A stretch of 64,000 nucleotides of DNA from the NCBI GenBank assembly GCA_023387335.1, contig JAEWIF010000006.1, forward strand, positions 1 through 64,000, in the 5' to 3' direction. This document shows, piece by piece, positions 33,051-41,169 of this stretch; positions within the stretch are counted from its first letter, which is position 1, and every line of letters starts with the position of its first letter. The translations under genes were made by a program, and so were the position numbers. The notes beneath the pieces were generated by a model. That model saw only the letters and a program-made list of their open reading frames with translations, was not told where the DNA came from and made no database searches. Source of the stretch: Pseudomonadota bacterium (lineage in GTDB: Bacteria > Pseudomonadota > Gammaproteobacteria > Burkholderiales > Burkholderiaceae_C).

Positions 33051-33782
33051 TCAGTCGCCCTGGAACCCGCCCGCCCGGTAGGTCAGCACCAGCGTATCGC
33101 GGTGGCCGCCGGCGGCGGTGGGCTGGATCGGCGTGGTCTCGTGGATCACGCGCTCGTCGTCCAGCAGCAGCACGCTCCACGGCTCCGACAGCGTGAATCG
33201 CTGGCCGGCGGGCCCGTCGGCCTCGAAGACGCGCGTCTCGCCGCCCTTGATGCCCTCGCGCGCCAGCAGGAACACCGCCACCAGGTCCACGCCGTCGCGG
33301 TGCGCGCCTTCGGGCGTGGGCCGGCCGATGCCGTCGGTGGTGTCGATGCGGAACTGGTGCGCTTCCACGTACCAGGGCTGCTTGCCCTTCACGCCCGAGG
33401 CCACGTCGCCCAGCGCGAGCAGCAGCCGCGACCAGGCCGGTGCCGTGGCTGCTTCACCCCGCATCGGCTCGAACCAGCGCTGCATGCCGCCGTGCAGCGC
33501 GTTGTATTCCACCGGCTGCCAGTGGGCGCGGTGCGGTGCCTGTTCCAGCCGCTCGCCTTCGACCACGAAGCAGGAGTGGCGGCGCCGCCGGTAGCGGCCG
33601 CCGTCCTTCAGGTAGGCGTCGGGCGGCAGGTCGTTCCAGGTGGGATTGAGGGCGAGCAGCTGGTCGCGCTCGCAGCCGGCCAGCTCGCAGACGCCCTGCG
33701 CGTCGAGCACGGCGTAGCCGCGCGAGCGCAGGAGGGAAGAGGCTTCGGAGGCGGGGGAATAGGTCGGGGACAGCACCCGCAA
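33051..33782 (-). CDS. 2OG-Fe(II) dioxygenase family protein
   Basis: A 243-residue protein of the 2OG-Fe dioxygenase family that includes free amino-acid hydroxylases such as isoleucine dioxygenase. Iron ligands are likely HRD in GAHRDGVDLV (about residues 161-163) with the distal His in DDERVIHET (about 213), and an Arg near GGHRDTLVL for 2-oxoglutarate. RYRRRRHSCFVVEG and QPVEYNALHGGMQRWFEP are family stretches. It is downstream of the egtB-egtD-DUF427 genes on the same strand; a role with ergothioneine is only a positional guess. Confidence 0.8.
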   Translation of the reverse strand: MRVLSPTYSPASEASSLLRSRGYAVLDAQGVCELAGCERDQLLALNPTWNDLPPDAYLKDGGRYRRRRHSCFVVEGERLEQAPHRAHWQPVEYNALHGGMQRWFEPMRGEAATAPAWSRLLLALGDVASGVKGKQPWYVEAHQFRIDTTDGIGRPTPEGAHRDGVDLVAVFLLAREGIKGGETRVFEADGPAGQRFTLSEPWSVLLLDDERVIHETTPIQPTAAGGHRDTLVLTYRAGGFQGD

Positions 33783-33808
33783 AGCTTAACAAGCGGGTGC
33801 GGGAGCGC

Positions 33809-33836
33809 TGGATCCCCGCCTTCGCGGGGATGACGG
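33809..33836. repeat. GGATCCCCGC-TTCG-type dispersed hairpin
   Basis: TGGATCCCCGCCTTCGCGGG and its continuation form a perfect stem GATCCCCGC/GCGGGGAT with a CTTC loop. This motif recurs in spacers of many Alpha- and Betaproteobacteria. Here it lies between the DUF427 gene and the 2OG-dioxygenase gene. It is different from the GTAG palindromes of the left segment. Confidence 0.65.
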
Positions 33837-33846
33837 AGAGAGGGGT

Positions 33847-34128
33847 TTAGGCCTCGACCTTCACGCCCTTCCAGAACGCCACCCGCCCGCGGACCATCTC
33901 CGCTTCCGGCTTCGGATCGGCGTAGTACCAGACCGAATCCGGGTTCAGCTCGCCATTGACCAGCAGCGAGTAGTAGCTGGCCTGGCCCTTCCACGCGCAG
34001 GTGGTCTTGTGGTTGGAGAACGTGATGTACTGGCGGTCCAGCGCGCTCTCCGGGAAATAGTGGTTGCCTTCCACGACCACGGTGTCGTTGCTCTGCGCGA
34101 TCACCGCGCCGTTCCAGGTGGCCTTCAT
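33847..34128 (-). CDS. DUF427 family protein
   Basis: A 93-residue protein, MKATWNGAVIAQSNDTVVVEGNHYFP, with the family-typical HKTTCAWKGQASYYSLLVNG and VWYYADPKPEAE. DUF427 proteins are small beta-rich folds with a conserved Cys-Trp and Tyr residues, of unknown function. It starts 13 bases after the egtD stop, so it is likely in the ergothioneine operon. Confidence 0.85.
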   Translation of the reverse strand: MKATWNGAVIAQSNDTVVVEGNHYFPESALDRQYITFSNHKTTCAWKGQASYYSLLVNGELNPDSVWYYADPKPEAEMVRGRVAFWKGVKVEA

Positions 34129-34141
34129 CCGTTTCGTCCTT

Positions 34142-35131
34142 TCATTCGCGCTCGGGCGCGCGCAACCAATGCACGCTGAACCGGCGCTGCGGATCGGTCC
34201 ACACCGCCTCGGGCCGGAAGCCGGCCTGCTCGGCCAGGCGCCGCAGCCCGGCGATGGTGAACTTGTACGAATTCTCGGTGTGGATGGCCAACCCTTCCTC
34301 GAGCTCGTAGCTTTCCCCGTCCAGCGACACGCGCTGGTGCCTGCGGCTCACCAGGTGCATCTCGATGCGCCCCTCGGCCGCGTTGTAGAACGAGCTGTGC
34401 CAGAACGCGTCCAGGTCGAAGTCCGCGCCCAGCTCGCGATTGGCGCGTGCCAGCAGGTTGAGGTTGAACGCGGCGGTGACGCCCTGCGCGTCGTTGTAGG
34501 CCGCGTGCAGGTCGGCCGGGTCCTTGACCAGGTCGGCGCCCAGCAGCAGGCCGCCGCCGCGCAGCAGCCGCGCGGCCATGCGCAGGAACTGCAGCGCCTC
34601 GGCCGGCGTGAAGTTGCCGATGGTCGAGCCCGGGAAGAACCCCACGCGCGGCGCGCCCGGAAGCCGCGGCGGCAGGTGCACGGCCTTGGTGTAGTCGCCC
34701 GCCACCGGCAGCACCAGCAGGCCCGGATGCTCGCGCTCCAGCTCCGCGGCCGACTGCTCCAGGTGCTCGGCCGAGATGTCGATCGGCAGGTAGCGGCGCG
34801 GCCGCATCGCGTCCAGCAGCAGGCGCACCTTGCTGCACGAGCCGGCGCCGAACTCCACCAGGTCGCAGCCGGTGCCGATCTCCTGCGCGATGTCCTGCGC
34901 ATGCGTCTCGAGGATCGCGCGCTCGGTGCGCGTCGGGTAGTACTCGGGCAGCTCGCAGATGCGGTCGAAGAGGCGCGAGCCTTCCGCGTCGTAGAAGTAC
35001 TTGGGCGAGATCGAATGCGGCGGGGCGGCCAGCGCACGCTGCAGGTCCTGCAGGAAGCCGGGCTCCTTGGCGACTTCGCTTTCGGTGACCGCGCGCAGCG
35101 CGGCCGGGGTCAGCACGGGGGGCGTCATCAT
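34142..35131 (-). CDS. egtD: L-histidine N-alpha-methyltransferase EgtD
   Basis: Makes hercynine by trimethylating histidine, the first step of ergothioneine synthesis. The 329-residue product has the EgtD/DUF2260 features: SISPKYFYDAEGSRLFDRICELPEYYPTRTE, the AdoMet-binding LVEFGAGSCSKVRLLLDA, and GFFPGSTIGNF. The substrate-binding C-terminal part has TENSYKFTIAGLRRLAEQAGF. Its ATG overlaps the egtB stop (ATGA), so the pair is translationally coupled. Confidence 0.95.
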   Translation of the reverse strand: MMTPPVLTPAALRAVTESEVAKEPGFLQDLQRALAAPPHSISPKYFYDAEGSRLFDRICELPEYYPTRTERAILETHAQDIAQEIGTGCDLVEFGAGSCSKVRLLLDAMRPRRYLPIDISAEHLEQSAAELEREHPGLLVLPVAGDYTKAVHLPPRLPGAPRVGFFPGSTIGNFTPAEALQFLRMAARLLRGGGLLLGADLVKDPADLHAAYNDAQGVTAAFNLNLLARANRELGADFDLDAFWHSSFYNAAEGRIEMHLVSRRHQRVSLDGESYELEEGLAIHTENSYKFTIAGLRRLAEQAGFRPEAVWTDPQRRFSVHWLRAPERE

Positions 35132-36381
35132 GATTCGGCGTCCTTGGCCAGCCTCAGGCCGGAAAACTGCCAGCGCGCGGCCGGCGGGAAGAAATTGCGG
35201 TACGTCCTGCGCGCATGGCCGGGCGGCGTGACGGCGCTGCCGCCGCGCAGCACCTGCTGGCCGACCATGAACTTGCCGTTGTACTCGCTCACCGCGCCGG
35301 ACAGCGGGCGGAACCCCGGGTACGGGTCGTACGACGAGCGCGTCCATTGCCACGCGTGGCCGGTCATCTGCGACATCCCGGGAGAGTCTGCCATGGCCTC
35401 CCACTCGAACTCGGTGGGTAGGCGCGCGCCGGCCCAGTCGGCATAGGCGGACGCCTCGTAGAAGCTCAGCTGCGTGACCGGCGCGGCCGGGTCGAGCGCC
35501 TGCACGCCGGCCGGGCCGAACACCTGCCAGTGGTCGGCCGGCGCACGGGGATCGTCCGGCGCCAGCCAGTAGGCCGGCGCGGCCCAGCCCTGCGTCTGCA
35601 CCGCCGCCCAGCCGTCGGACAGCCAGTGCGAGGCGCGCGCGTAGCCGCCGTCCTCGATGAAGTCCAGGAACTCGCCGCAGCTCACCAGCCGGTCGGCCAG
35701 CTGGAAGGGCTGCAGCAGGACCTGATGGCGCGGCGTCTCGTTGTCGAAGGCGAAGCCCTCGCCCGCATGGCCGATCTCCACCACGCCGCCGGGATGCGCC
35801 AGCCAGCGCAGCGGCGGCGTGCTGCCCGCCAGGCGCAGCGCCGGCTGCTCCTGCGGCCGCCACGCGGGCAGCAGTGGGTTGCACGAGAACGCATGCAGGA
35901 TGTCGGTGGCGATCAGCTCCTGGTGCTGCTGCTCGTGCTGCAGGCCCAGCTCGACCAGCGGCGCGACCGTGCCCCAGGTCGCTTCGTCCGCATCGCGGAT
36001 GAAGGCCTGCATCGCCGCATCGACGTGCGTGCGGTAGGCATGCACCCGGTCGAGCGAGGGCCGCGTGAGCAGGCCGCGCTGCGGCCGCGGATGGCGCGGG
36101 CCGAGCGACTCGTAGTAGGAATTGAAGAGCCGGGCGAACGCCGGGTCGAACGCCTCGTAGCCGGCGGCCTGCGGACCGAGCACCACGGCCTCGAAGAACC
36201 AGCTGGTGTGCGCCAGGTGCCACTTGGTCGGGCTGGCGTCGGGCATGGACTGCACGCACTGGTCTTCGGGCGCGAGCGGCGCCGCGAGGGCGAGCGTCGC
36301 GGCGCGCACCTGCGCGTAGCGCGCGGCCGCCGGTTCACGGCCGGGCGCCGCCGGAAGCGGCGCGGTGGAAAGGCTGGGCAT
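35128..36381 (-). CDS. egtB: Ergothioneine biosynthesis protein EgtB (sulfoxide synthase)
   Basis: An Fe(II) enzyme that uses O2 to join hercynine to a sulfur donor, gamma-glutamylcysteine or cysteine. The 417-residue product has an N-terminal DinB-like domain with TKWHLAHTSWFFE and the iron motif HX3HXE in LQHEQQHQE, then a C-terminal formylglycine-generating-enzyme-like domain (ARLPTEFEWE, GHAWQWTRSSYDPYPGF, RGGSAVTPPGHARRTYRNFF). The ATG at 36381 was chosen because AAGGAGG lies 5 bases before it. No egtA, egtC or egtE is nearby. Confidence 0.94.
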   Translation of the reverse strand: MPSLSTAPLPAAPGREPAAARYAQVRAATLALAAPLAPEDQCVQSMPDASPTKWHLAHTSWFFEAVVLGPQAAGYEAFDPAFARLFNSYYESLGPRHPRPQRGLLTRPSLDRVHAYRTHVDAAMQAFIRDADEATWGTVAPLVELGLQHEQQHQELIATDILHAFSCNPLLPAWRPQEQPALRLAGSTPPLRWLAHPGGVVEIGHAGEGFAFDNETPRHQVLLQPFQLADRLVSCGEFLDFIEDGGYARASHWLSDGWAAVQTQGWAAPAYWLAPDDPRAPADHWQVFGPAGVQALDPAAPVTQLSFYEASAYADWAGARLPTEFEWEAMADSPGMSQMTGHAWQWTRSSYDPYPGFRPLSGAVSEYNGKFMVGQQVLRGGSAVTPPGHARRTYRNFFPPAARWQFSGLRLAKDAES

Positions 36382-36471
36382 CACATCCTCCTTGTTCTGC
36401 GTGTTCTGTCACTTGCGATACCGTGGCGGTTGCGCGGCGCGAATACGATGCGCCGGCCCCAGGAGCCTGCC

Positions 36472-37524
36472 ATGACCGACCTCGCCCGACTCACCAACCG
36501 CCAGATCCGCCTGGCCCGCCGACCGGTGGGCATCCCCACCGCCGACGACTGGCAGCAGACCGCCGAGCCGGTGCAGGCGCCGCCGCAGGGCGGCGTGGTG
36601 GTGCGGACGCTGGCCCTGTCGCTGGACCCGGCCATGCGCGGCTGGATGAACGAGGGCAAGAGCTACATCGCGCCGGTCGGCATCGGCGAGGTGATGCGCG
36701 CCGGCGGCGTCGGCCAGGTGCTGGCCTCCAGCCATCCGAAGTTCGCGGTCGGCGATCTGGTCTCGGGCGTGCTCGGCGCACAGGACTACGCCGCCTTCAC
36801 CGCCGAGCAGGCGGCGCGCGCCGGGCTCGCCGTCATCGACACGCGGATGGGCAGCCTCACCCAATGGCTGAACGTGCTGGGCATGCCGGGCATGACGGCG
36901 TACTTCGGCCTCCTCGACGTCGGGCAGCCGCGGCCGGGCGACACGGTGGTGGTGTCGGGCGCGGCCGGCGCGGTCGGCCAGACCGTCGGCCAGCTCGCGC
37001 GCATCAAGGGCTGCCGCGTGGTGGGCATCGCCGGCGGCCGCGCCAAGTGCGACTGGGTGGTGAGCGAGCTGGGCTTCGACGCCTGCATCGACTACAAGGC
37101 CGGCAACGTGCGCGCGGGGCTGAAGGAACACTGCCCCAAGGGCGTGGACGTGTACTTCGACAACGTCGGCGGCGACATCCTCGACGAGGTGCTGGCCCGC
37201 CTGGCGATGCACGCGCGCATCGTGATCTGCGGCGCGATCAGCCAGTACAACAACACGGCGCCGGTGCAGGGCCCGCGCAATTACCTCTCGCTGCTGGTGC
37301 ACCGGGCGCGCATGCAGGGCATGGTGGTGTTCGACTACGCCGAGCGCTACCCGCAGGCCGTGGCCGAACTCGCCGGCTACCTGAAGGACGGCCGGATGAA
37401 GAGCCGGGAAGACGTGGTGCACGGGCTCGAGCGGTTTCCCGAGGCGCTCAACCGCCTCTTCACCGGTGAGAACTTCGGCAAGCTGGTCCTGCAAGTCGCC
37501 GATGAGGTCACCGGCTCGCGATGA
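36472..37524 (+). CDS. NADP-dependent medium-chain reductase (zinc-independent)
   Basis: A 350-residue medium-chain dehydrogenase/reductase of the prostaglandin/leukotriene reductase group, which reduces alpha,beta-unsaturated ketones. It shows LSLDPAMRGWMNEGKSYIAPVGIGEVMRAGGVG, the nucleotide-binding VVVSGAAGAVGQTVGQLARIKG, the DVYFDNVGG motif and CGAISQYNN. No structural or catalytic zinc cysteines are present. The ATG has AGGAG seven bases upstream. It is divergent from egtB. Confidence 0.92.
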   Translation: MTDLARLTNRQIRLARRPVGIPTADDWQQTAEPVQAPPQGGVVVRTLALSLDPAMRGWMNEGKSYIAPVGIGEVMRAGGVGQVLASSHPKFAVGDLVSGVLGAQDYAAFTAEQAARAGLAVIDTRMGSLTQWLNVLGMPGMTAYFGLLDVGQPRPGDTVVVSGAAGAVGQTVGQLARIKGCRVVGIAGGRAKCDWVVSELGFDACIDYKAGNVRAGLKEHCPKGVDVYFDNVGGDILDEVLARLAMHARIVICGAISQYNNTAPVQGPRNYLSLLVHRARMQGMVVFDYAERYPQAVAELAGYLKDGRMKSREDVVHGLERFPEALNRLFTGENFGKLVLQVADEVTGSR

Positions 37525-37936
37525 GGTCGAGCGCATCCCGCACCAACGAGGCCTGCGGCTGCGGCCGCTGGTTCTTCTTCCAATCGCCCAGCCGGCTCGG
37601 GCTGTCGTCCACCCGCACGAAGTAGACCGGCCGCTCGCAGGCCTGCCATTTGGCGCAGTGCCCGGTCCAGCGGCGCAGCTGGCCGGGCGGCACGTACAGG
37701 TAAACCGGCTCCTGCGCGCTCGCCGGCTCCAGGGTCTTCCTGGCCACCACCGGTTTCGCGTGCACCAGCGGCGGCGCGGCGTCGCGCACCTCGATGCGGC
37801 CGTAGAGCCCGGGTTTCAGCGGGCCGCCGGTCGTCAGGTTGCGCCAGCCCTCGGCCTTCTTCGCGGGCGGCGCGGCCGCCGCCTCGGTCAGCGCCAGCAG
37901 CACCGCGCAGGCGCCGGCCAGGCCGGCCTTGTTCAC
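37508..37936 (-). CDS. Secreted hypothetical protein
   Basis: A 142-residue protein starting at GTG (37936) with GGGAGG upstream. Residues 1-22 form a signal peptide (NKAGLAGACAVLLALTEAAAAP). The mature part includes GPLKPGLYGRIEVRDAAPP, EPVYLYVPPGQLRRWTGHCAKWQACERPVYFVR with a cysteine pair. It is coupled to the 43-residue membrane peptide upstream, whose TGA overlaps this GTG. The 3' end overlaps the convergent reductase gene by 17 bases. I do not recognise a named family; function unknown. Confidence 0.75.
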   Translation of the reverse strand: MNKAGLAGACAVLLALTEAAAAPPAKKAEGWRNLTTGGPLKPGLYGRIEVRDAAPPLVHAKPVVARKTLEPASAQEPVYLYVPPGQLRRWTGHCAKWQACERPVYFVRVDDSPSRLGDWKKNQRPQPQASLVRDALDLIASR

Positions 37937-38064
37937 GCGATCCTCCCGGCCATGGTGACGCTGAAGGCGGTTACCACCACCACGAGCGCCACCACGCCCA
38001 CGATCAGCGCCTGGACCTTGCCGGACGAGCCGGGGGCGGAAGACGGGGACGTGGGTTCGGACAT
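37933..38064 (-). CDS. 43-residue single-pass membrane peptide
   Basis: A small gene: ATG at 38064 with AGGAG eight bases upstream, encoding a Ser/Pro-rich N-terminus (MSEPTSPSSAPGSSGKVQ), one strongly hydrophobic helix (LIVGVVALVVVVTAFSV) and a short basic end (MAGRIA). Its TGA overlaps the GTG start of the secreted-protein gene in the string GTGA, so the two are translationally coupled. The ribosome site, the helix and the coupling together argue that it is real. Function unknown. Confidence 0.65.
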   Translation of the reverse strand: MSEPTSPSSAPGSSGKVQALIVGVVALVVVVTAFSVTMAGRIA

Positions 38065-38212
38065 GGAAGAGGCTCCTCGCAAAGCATCTTTTGTAGCGAC
38101 GGCTTACGGCTGAGCGTGTAGGCGCGCAGGAAGGCAGGTGCGCCATTGCGCCCGGCTGGCCGTAGGACGGCGACTACAAGAGCTGGCGGCATGCCGTTTG
38201 CCGTCATGTGGC

Positions 38213-39529
38213 ATGAACCCCGATCCGCTGCTGAATGCCATCCGGCGGCAGGCACTGCCGCTGCGCTCCGGCGTGCCCGCGCCGCTGCTGTCGGCGCTCG
38301 CGCGGCGTCGCATCGCGCTGCTGGGGGAGGCCAGCCACGGCACGCATGAGTTCTACGACTGGCGGGCGCGCATCACCCAGGCGCTGATCGCCGAACACGG
38401 CTGCCGCGCGGTGGTGATCGAGGGCGACTGGCCGGATGCCTGGCGCATCAACCGATGGGTGCGCGGCCTGGACGACGGCAGCGCCGAGGACGCCCTGGCC
38501 GGCTTCGAACGCTTTCCCACCTGGATGTGGCGCAACCCCGTGGTGCGCGACTTCATCGTCTGGCTGCGCGAGTTCAACGCCGGCCTGCCGCCGTGGCGGC
38601 AGGTGGGCTTCTACGGCATGGACCTGTACAGCCTGTTCGCTTCGGTGCGCGAGGTTCTGGCCTACCTGGACCGCGCCGATCCCGAGGCGGCGCAGCGCGC
38701 GCGGCGGCGCTATGCCTGCTTCGACCACTTCCAGCAGAACCTGCAGGCCTACGGCTACGCGGCCGGCTTCGGCACCGGCTTCAGCTGCGAGGAAGCGGTC
38801 GTGGCACAGCTCACCGACCTGCTGCGCCATCGCGTCGACACCCACGACGACGGCGATCCCGACGCCCTCTTCCACGCGCAGCAGAACGCGCGCCTGGTGC
38901 GCAACGCGGAGCAGTACTACCGCGCCATGTTCCGCGGCCGCGCGTCTTCCTGGAACCTGCGCGACCTGCACATGGCCGACACGCTGCAGGCCCTCTCGGC
39001 CCACCTGCAGGAGCGCGGCGGCGCGCCCCCGCGCATGGCCGTGTGGGCGCACAACTCGCACCTGGGCGACGCCAGCGCCACCGGCATGTCCGAACAGGGC
39101 GAATGGAACGTGGGCGAGCTGATGCGCCAGCGCTGGGGCGACGAGGTGTTCTCGCTCGGCTTCACGACGTATGAAGGCACGGTGCGCGCGGCCGACGAAT
39201 GGGACGAGCCCGGTCATGTCAAGCGCGTGCGGCCGGGCCTTTCAGGAAGCTGGGAAGCGCTGTTCCACGAAGTGGGCCACGACAGCTTCCTGCTGCTGCC
39301 CGACGAGCAGTTGCGCGCGCGCCTGGACGAGAACCTGCTGGAACGCGCCATCGGCGTGATCTACCTGCCGGAGACCGAGCGCCGCAGCCACTACTTCAAC
39401 GCCCGCCTCGGCGCGCAGTTCGACGCCGTGATCCACATCGACTGCACGCAGGCGCTGGAGCAGCTGGCGGAGCCGGAGCATCCGCCGGAAGAGGTGGAGG
39501 TGCCGGAGACTTATCCGGCGGGGGTCTGA
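38213..39529 (+). CDS. Erythromycin-esterase family protein
   Basis: A 438-residue protein of the erythromycin-esterase superfamily, which includes EreA/EreB macrolide hydrolases and many succinoglycan-linked homologues of unknown role. LLGEASHGTHEFYDWRARITQALI contains the catalytic-type Glu and His of the family, and VVIEGDWPDAWRIN, FYGMDLYSLFAS and MAVWAHNSHLGDA are the other conserved blocks. No resistance context (integron, plasmid) is present, so antibiotic hydrolysis should not be assumed. Confidence 0.85.
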   Translation: MNPDPLLNAIRRQALPLRSGVPAPLLSALARRRIALLGEASHGTHEFYDWRARITQALIAEHGCRAVVIEGDWPDAWRINRWVRGLDDGSAEDALAGFERFPTWMWRNPVVRDFIVWLREFNAGLPPWRQVGFYGMDLYSLFASVREVLAYLDRADPEAAQRARRRYACFDHFQQNLQAYGYAAGFGTGFSCEEAVVAQLTDLLRHRVDTHDDGDPDALFHAQQNARLVRNAEQYYRAMFRGRASSWNLRDLHMADTLQALSAHLQERGGAPPRMAVWAHNSHLGDASATGMSEQGEWNVGELMRQRWGDEVFSLGFTTYEGTVRAADEWDEPGHVKRVRPGLSGSWEALFHEVGHDSFLLLPDEQLRARLDENLLERAIGVIYLPETERRSHYFNARLGAQFDAVIHIDCTQALEQLAEPEHPPEEVEVPETYPAGV

Positions 39530-39538
39530 AGGCGCGCG

Positions 39539-40042
39539 CTACACGCCGCCCTTCGGATGCGTCGGATCCACCCACAGCACCTGCTCCGGCTTCTCCACCG
39601 GCTCGATGTCCAGGTTGACCGCCACCGCCTCGCCGTCGCTGCGGCACAGCACGCATTCCAGCGTCTCGGTGGGGCTGGCGTTGATCTCCTGGTGCGGCAC
39701 GTACGGCGGCACGTAGATGAAGTCGCCGGGGCCGGCCTCGGCGGTGAACTCCAGGTGCTCGCCCCAGCGCATGCGCGCGCGGCCCTTGACCACGTAGATC
39801 ACGCTTTCCAGGTGGCCGTGGTGGTGGGCGCCGGTCTTGGCGTTGGCGTGGATGCTGACGGTGCCGGCCCACAGCTTCTGCGCGCCGACGCGCGCGAAAT
39901 TGATCGCCGCCTTGCGGTCCATGCCGGGCGTCTGTGCGGTGTTGGGATCGAGCCGGTTGCCGGGGATCACGCGCACGCCGTCGTGCTTCCAGCGTGCGTC
40001 GTGGTCGTGTTCGCCGTGCTCGTGGGGATGGTCGTGTGCCAT
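39539..40042 (-). CDS. His-rich cupin protein coupled to methionine synthase
   Basis: A 167-residue single-domain cupin. The N-terminus is strikingly His-rich (HDHPHEHGEHDHDARWKHD), a probable metal-binding tail. The cupin motif 1 is GAHHHGHLESVIYVVKGRARMRWG (metal-type HxHx3-4E) and motif 2 PGDFIYVPPYVPHQEIN. A CVLC pair follows near residue 135. ATG 40042 was chosen because GGAGG lies 5 bases upstream. It begins 1 base after the methionine synthase stop, so the two are one operon. Function unknown; a metal-dependent enzyme or sensor is plausible. Confidence 0.83.
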   Translation of the reverse strand: MAHDHPHEHGEHDHDARWKHDGVRVIPGNRLDPNTAQTPGMDRKAAINFARVGAQKLWAGTVSIHANAKTGAHHHGHLESVIYVVKGRARMRWGEHLEFTAEAGPGDFIYVPPYVPHQEINASPTETLECVLCRSDGEAVAVNLDIEPVEKPEQVLWVDPTHPKGGV

Positions 40043-40043
40043 G

Positions 40044-41066
40044 TCAGCCTCCATAACGGCGCCGCGCCAGCTCCGCGCCTTGCGCCAGCGCCTGCAACTT
40101 CCTGAGAGCGACTTCGCGGTCCATCGGCGCGAGGCCGCAGTTGGTGCACGGGATGAGCCGCTCGCGCGCGACGAACTGCAGCGCGCGGCCGATGGTGTCG
40201 GCCACCTGCTCGGGCGTCTCCACCTCGTCGCTGGCGACGTCGATCACGCCCACCATCACGTCCTTGCCCTCGAGCAGCTTCATCAGCTCGGGCGGCACGT
40301 GCGAGTGGTAGCACTCCAGGCTTACCTGGTCGATGCTGCTCTTCGCCAGCGCGGGGAAGATGCGCTCGTACTGCCGCCATTCCTCGCCCAGCGTCTTCTT
40401 CCAGTCCACGTTGGCCTGGATGCCGTAGCCGTAGCAGATGTGCACGGCGGTCGTGCAGGCCAGCCCTTGCGCCGCGCGCTCCAGCGCCTTCACGCCCCAG
40501 TCGGCGGCGTCCTTCATGTACACGTTGAACGCGGGCTCGTCGAACTGGATCACGTCCACGCCGTCGGCCTGCAGCGCCAGGGCTTCCTGGTTGAGCAGCT
40601 CGGCGAACGCCATCGCCATCTTCACGCGGTCGCCGTAGAAGCGGTCGGCCACGGTGTCCACGATGGTCATCGGGCCGGGCAGCGTGAACTTCAGCTTGCG
40701 CTTCGTGTGCGCGCGGGCCAGCTGCGCCTCGAAGGCATGCACCCGGCCCTTCAGGCGCAGCGGCGCCACCACCTGCGGCACCATCGCGTCGTAGCGGTTG
40801 TCGCGGATGCCCATCTTCACCTTGTGCTCGAAGTCGATGCCTTCGACCGCTTCGAGGAAGCCGTGCACGAAGTGCTGGCGCGCCTGCTCGCCGTCGCCCA
40901 CGACGTCCAGGCCCGCATCCTCCTGCGCCTTGATCCACATCACGGTGGCGTCGGCCTTGGCTTCGCGAAGCGCGTCGCCGTCCGCCTTCCATTGCGGCCA
41001 GAGCTTGTGCGTCTCGGCCAGCCACGAGGGCTTGGGCAGGCTGCCGGCGATGGCGGTGGGGAACAT
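40044..41066 (-). CDS. Core-type cobalamin-independent methionine synthase (MesD-like)
   Basis: A 340-residue protein equal to the catalytic C-terminal half of MetE, without the N-terminal folate-binding half. The zinc ligands are visible in AVHICYGYG (His, Cys) and IPCTNCGLAP (Cys), with LPGPMTIVDT and GVDVIQFDEPAFNVYM lining the active site. The overall pattern (TAIAGSLPKPSWLAETHKLW) recalls MesD, a folate-independent methionine synthase of aerobic bacteria that works with the partner MesX (DUF1852). No DUF1852 gene is here; a cupin gene follows instead. AAGGAG precedes the ATG. The MesD assignment is from memory. Confidence 0.82.
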   Translation of the reverse strand: MFPTAIAGSLPKPSWLAETHKLWPQWKADGDALREAKADATVMWIKAQEDAGLDVVGDGEQARQHFVHGFLEAVEGIDFEHKVKMGIRDNRYDAMVPQVVAPLRLKGRVHAFEAQLARAHTKRKLKFTLPGPMTIVDTVADRFYGDRVKMAMAFAELLNQEALALQADGVDVIQFDEPAFNVYMKDAADWGVKALERAAQGLACTTAVHICYGYGIQANVDWKKTLGEEWRQYERIFPALAKSSIDQVSLECYHSHVPPELMKLLEGKDVMVGVIDVASDEVETPEQVADTIGRALQFVARERLIPCTNCGLAPMDREVALRKLQALAQGAELARRRYGG

Positions 41067-41169
41067 GCGGGTCTCCTTCCTTCGGGGTGAACGGACATCA
41101 TCCCCGAACGGGTTCGGATGAGCATTCGGTGAAACGAGCGGGTTGCTCAGCGACCCGGATAATCCCGTC

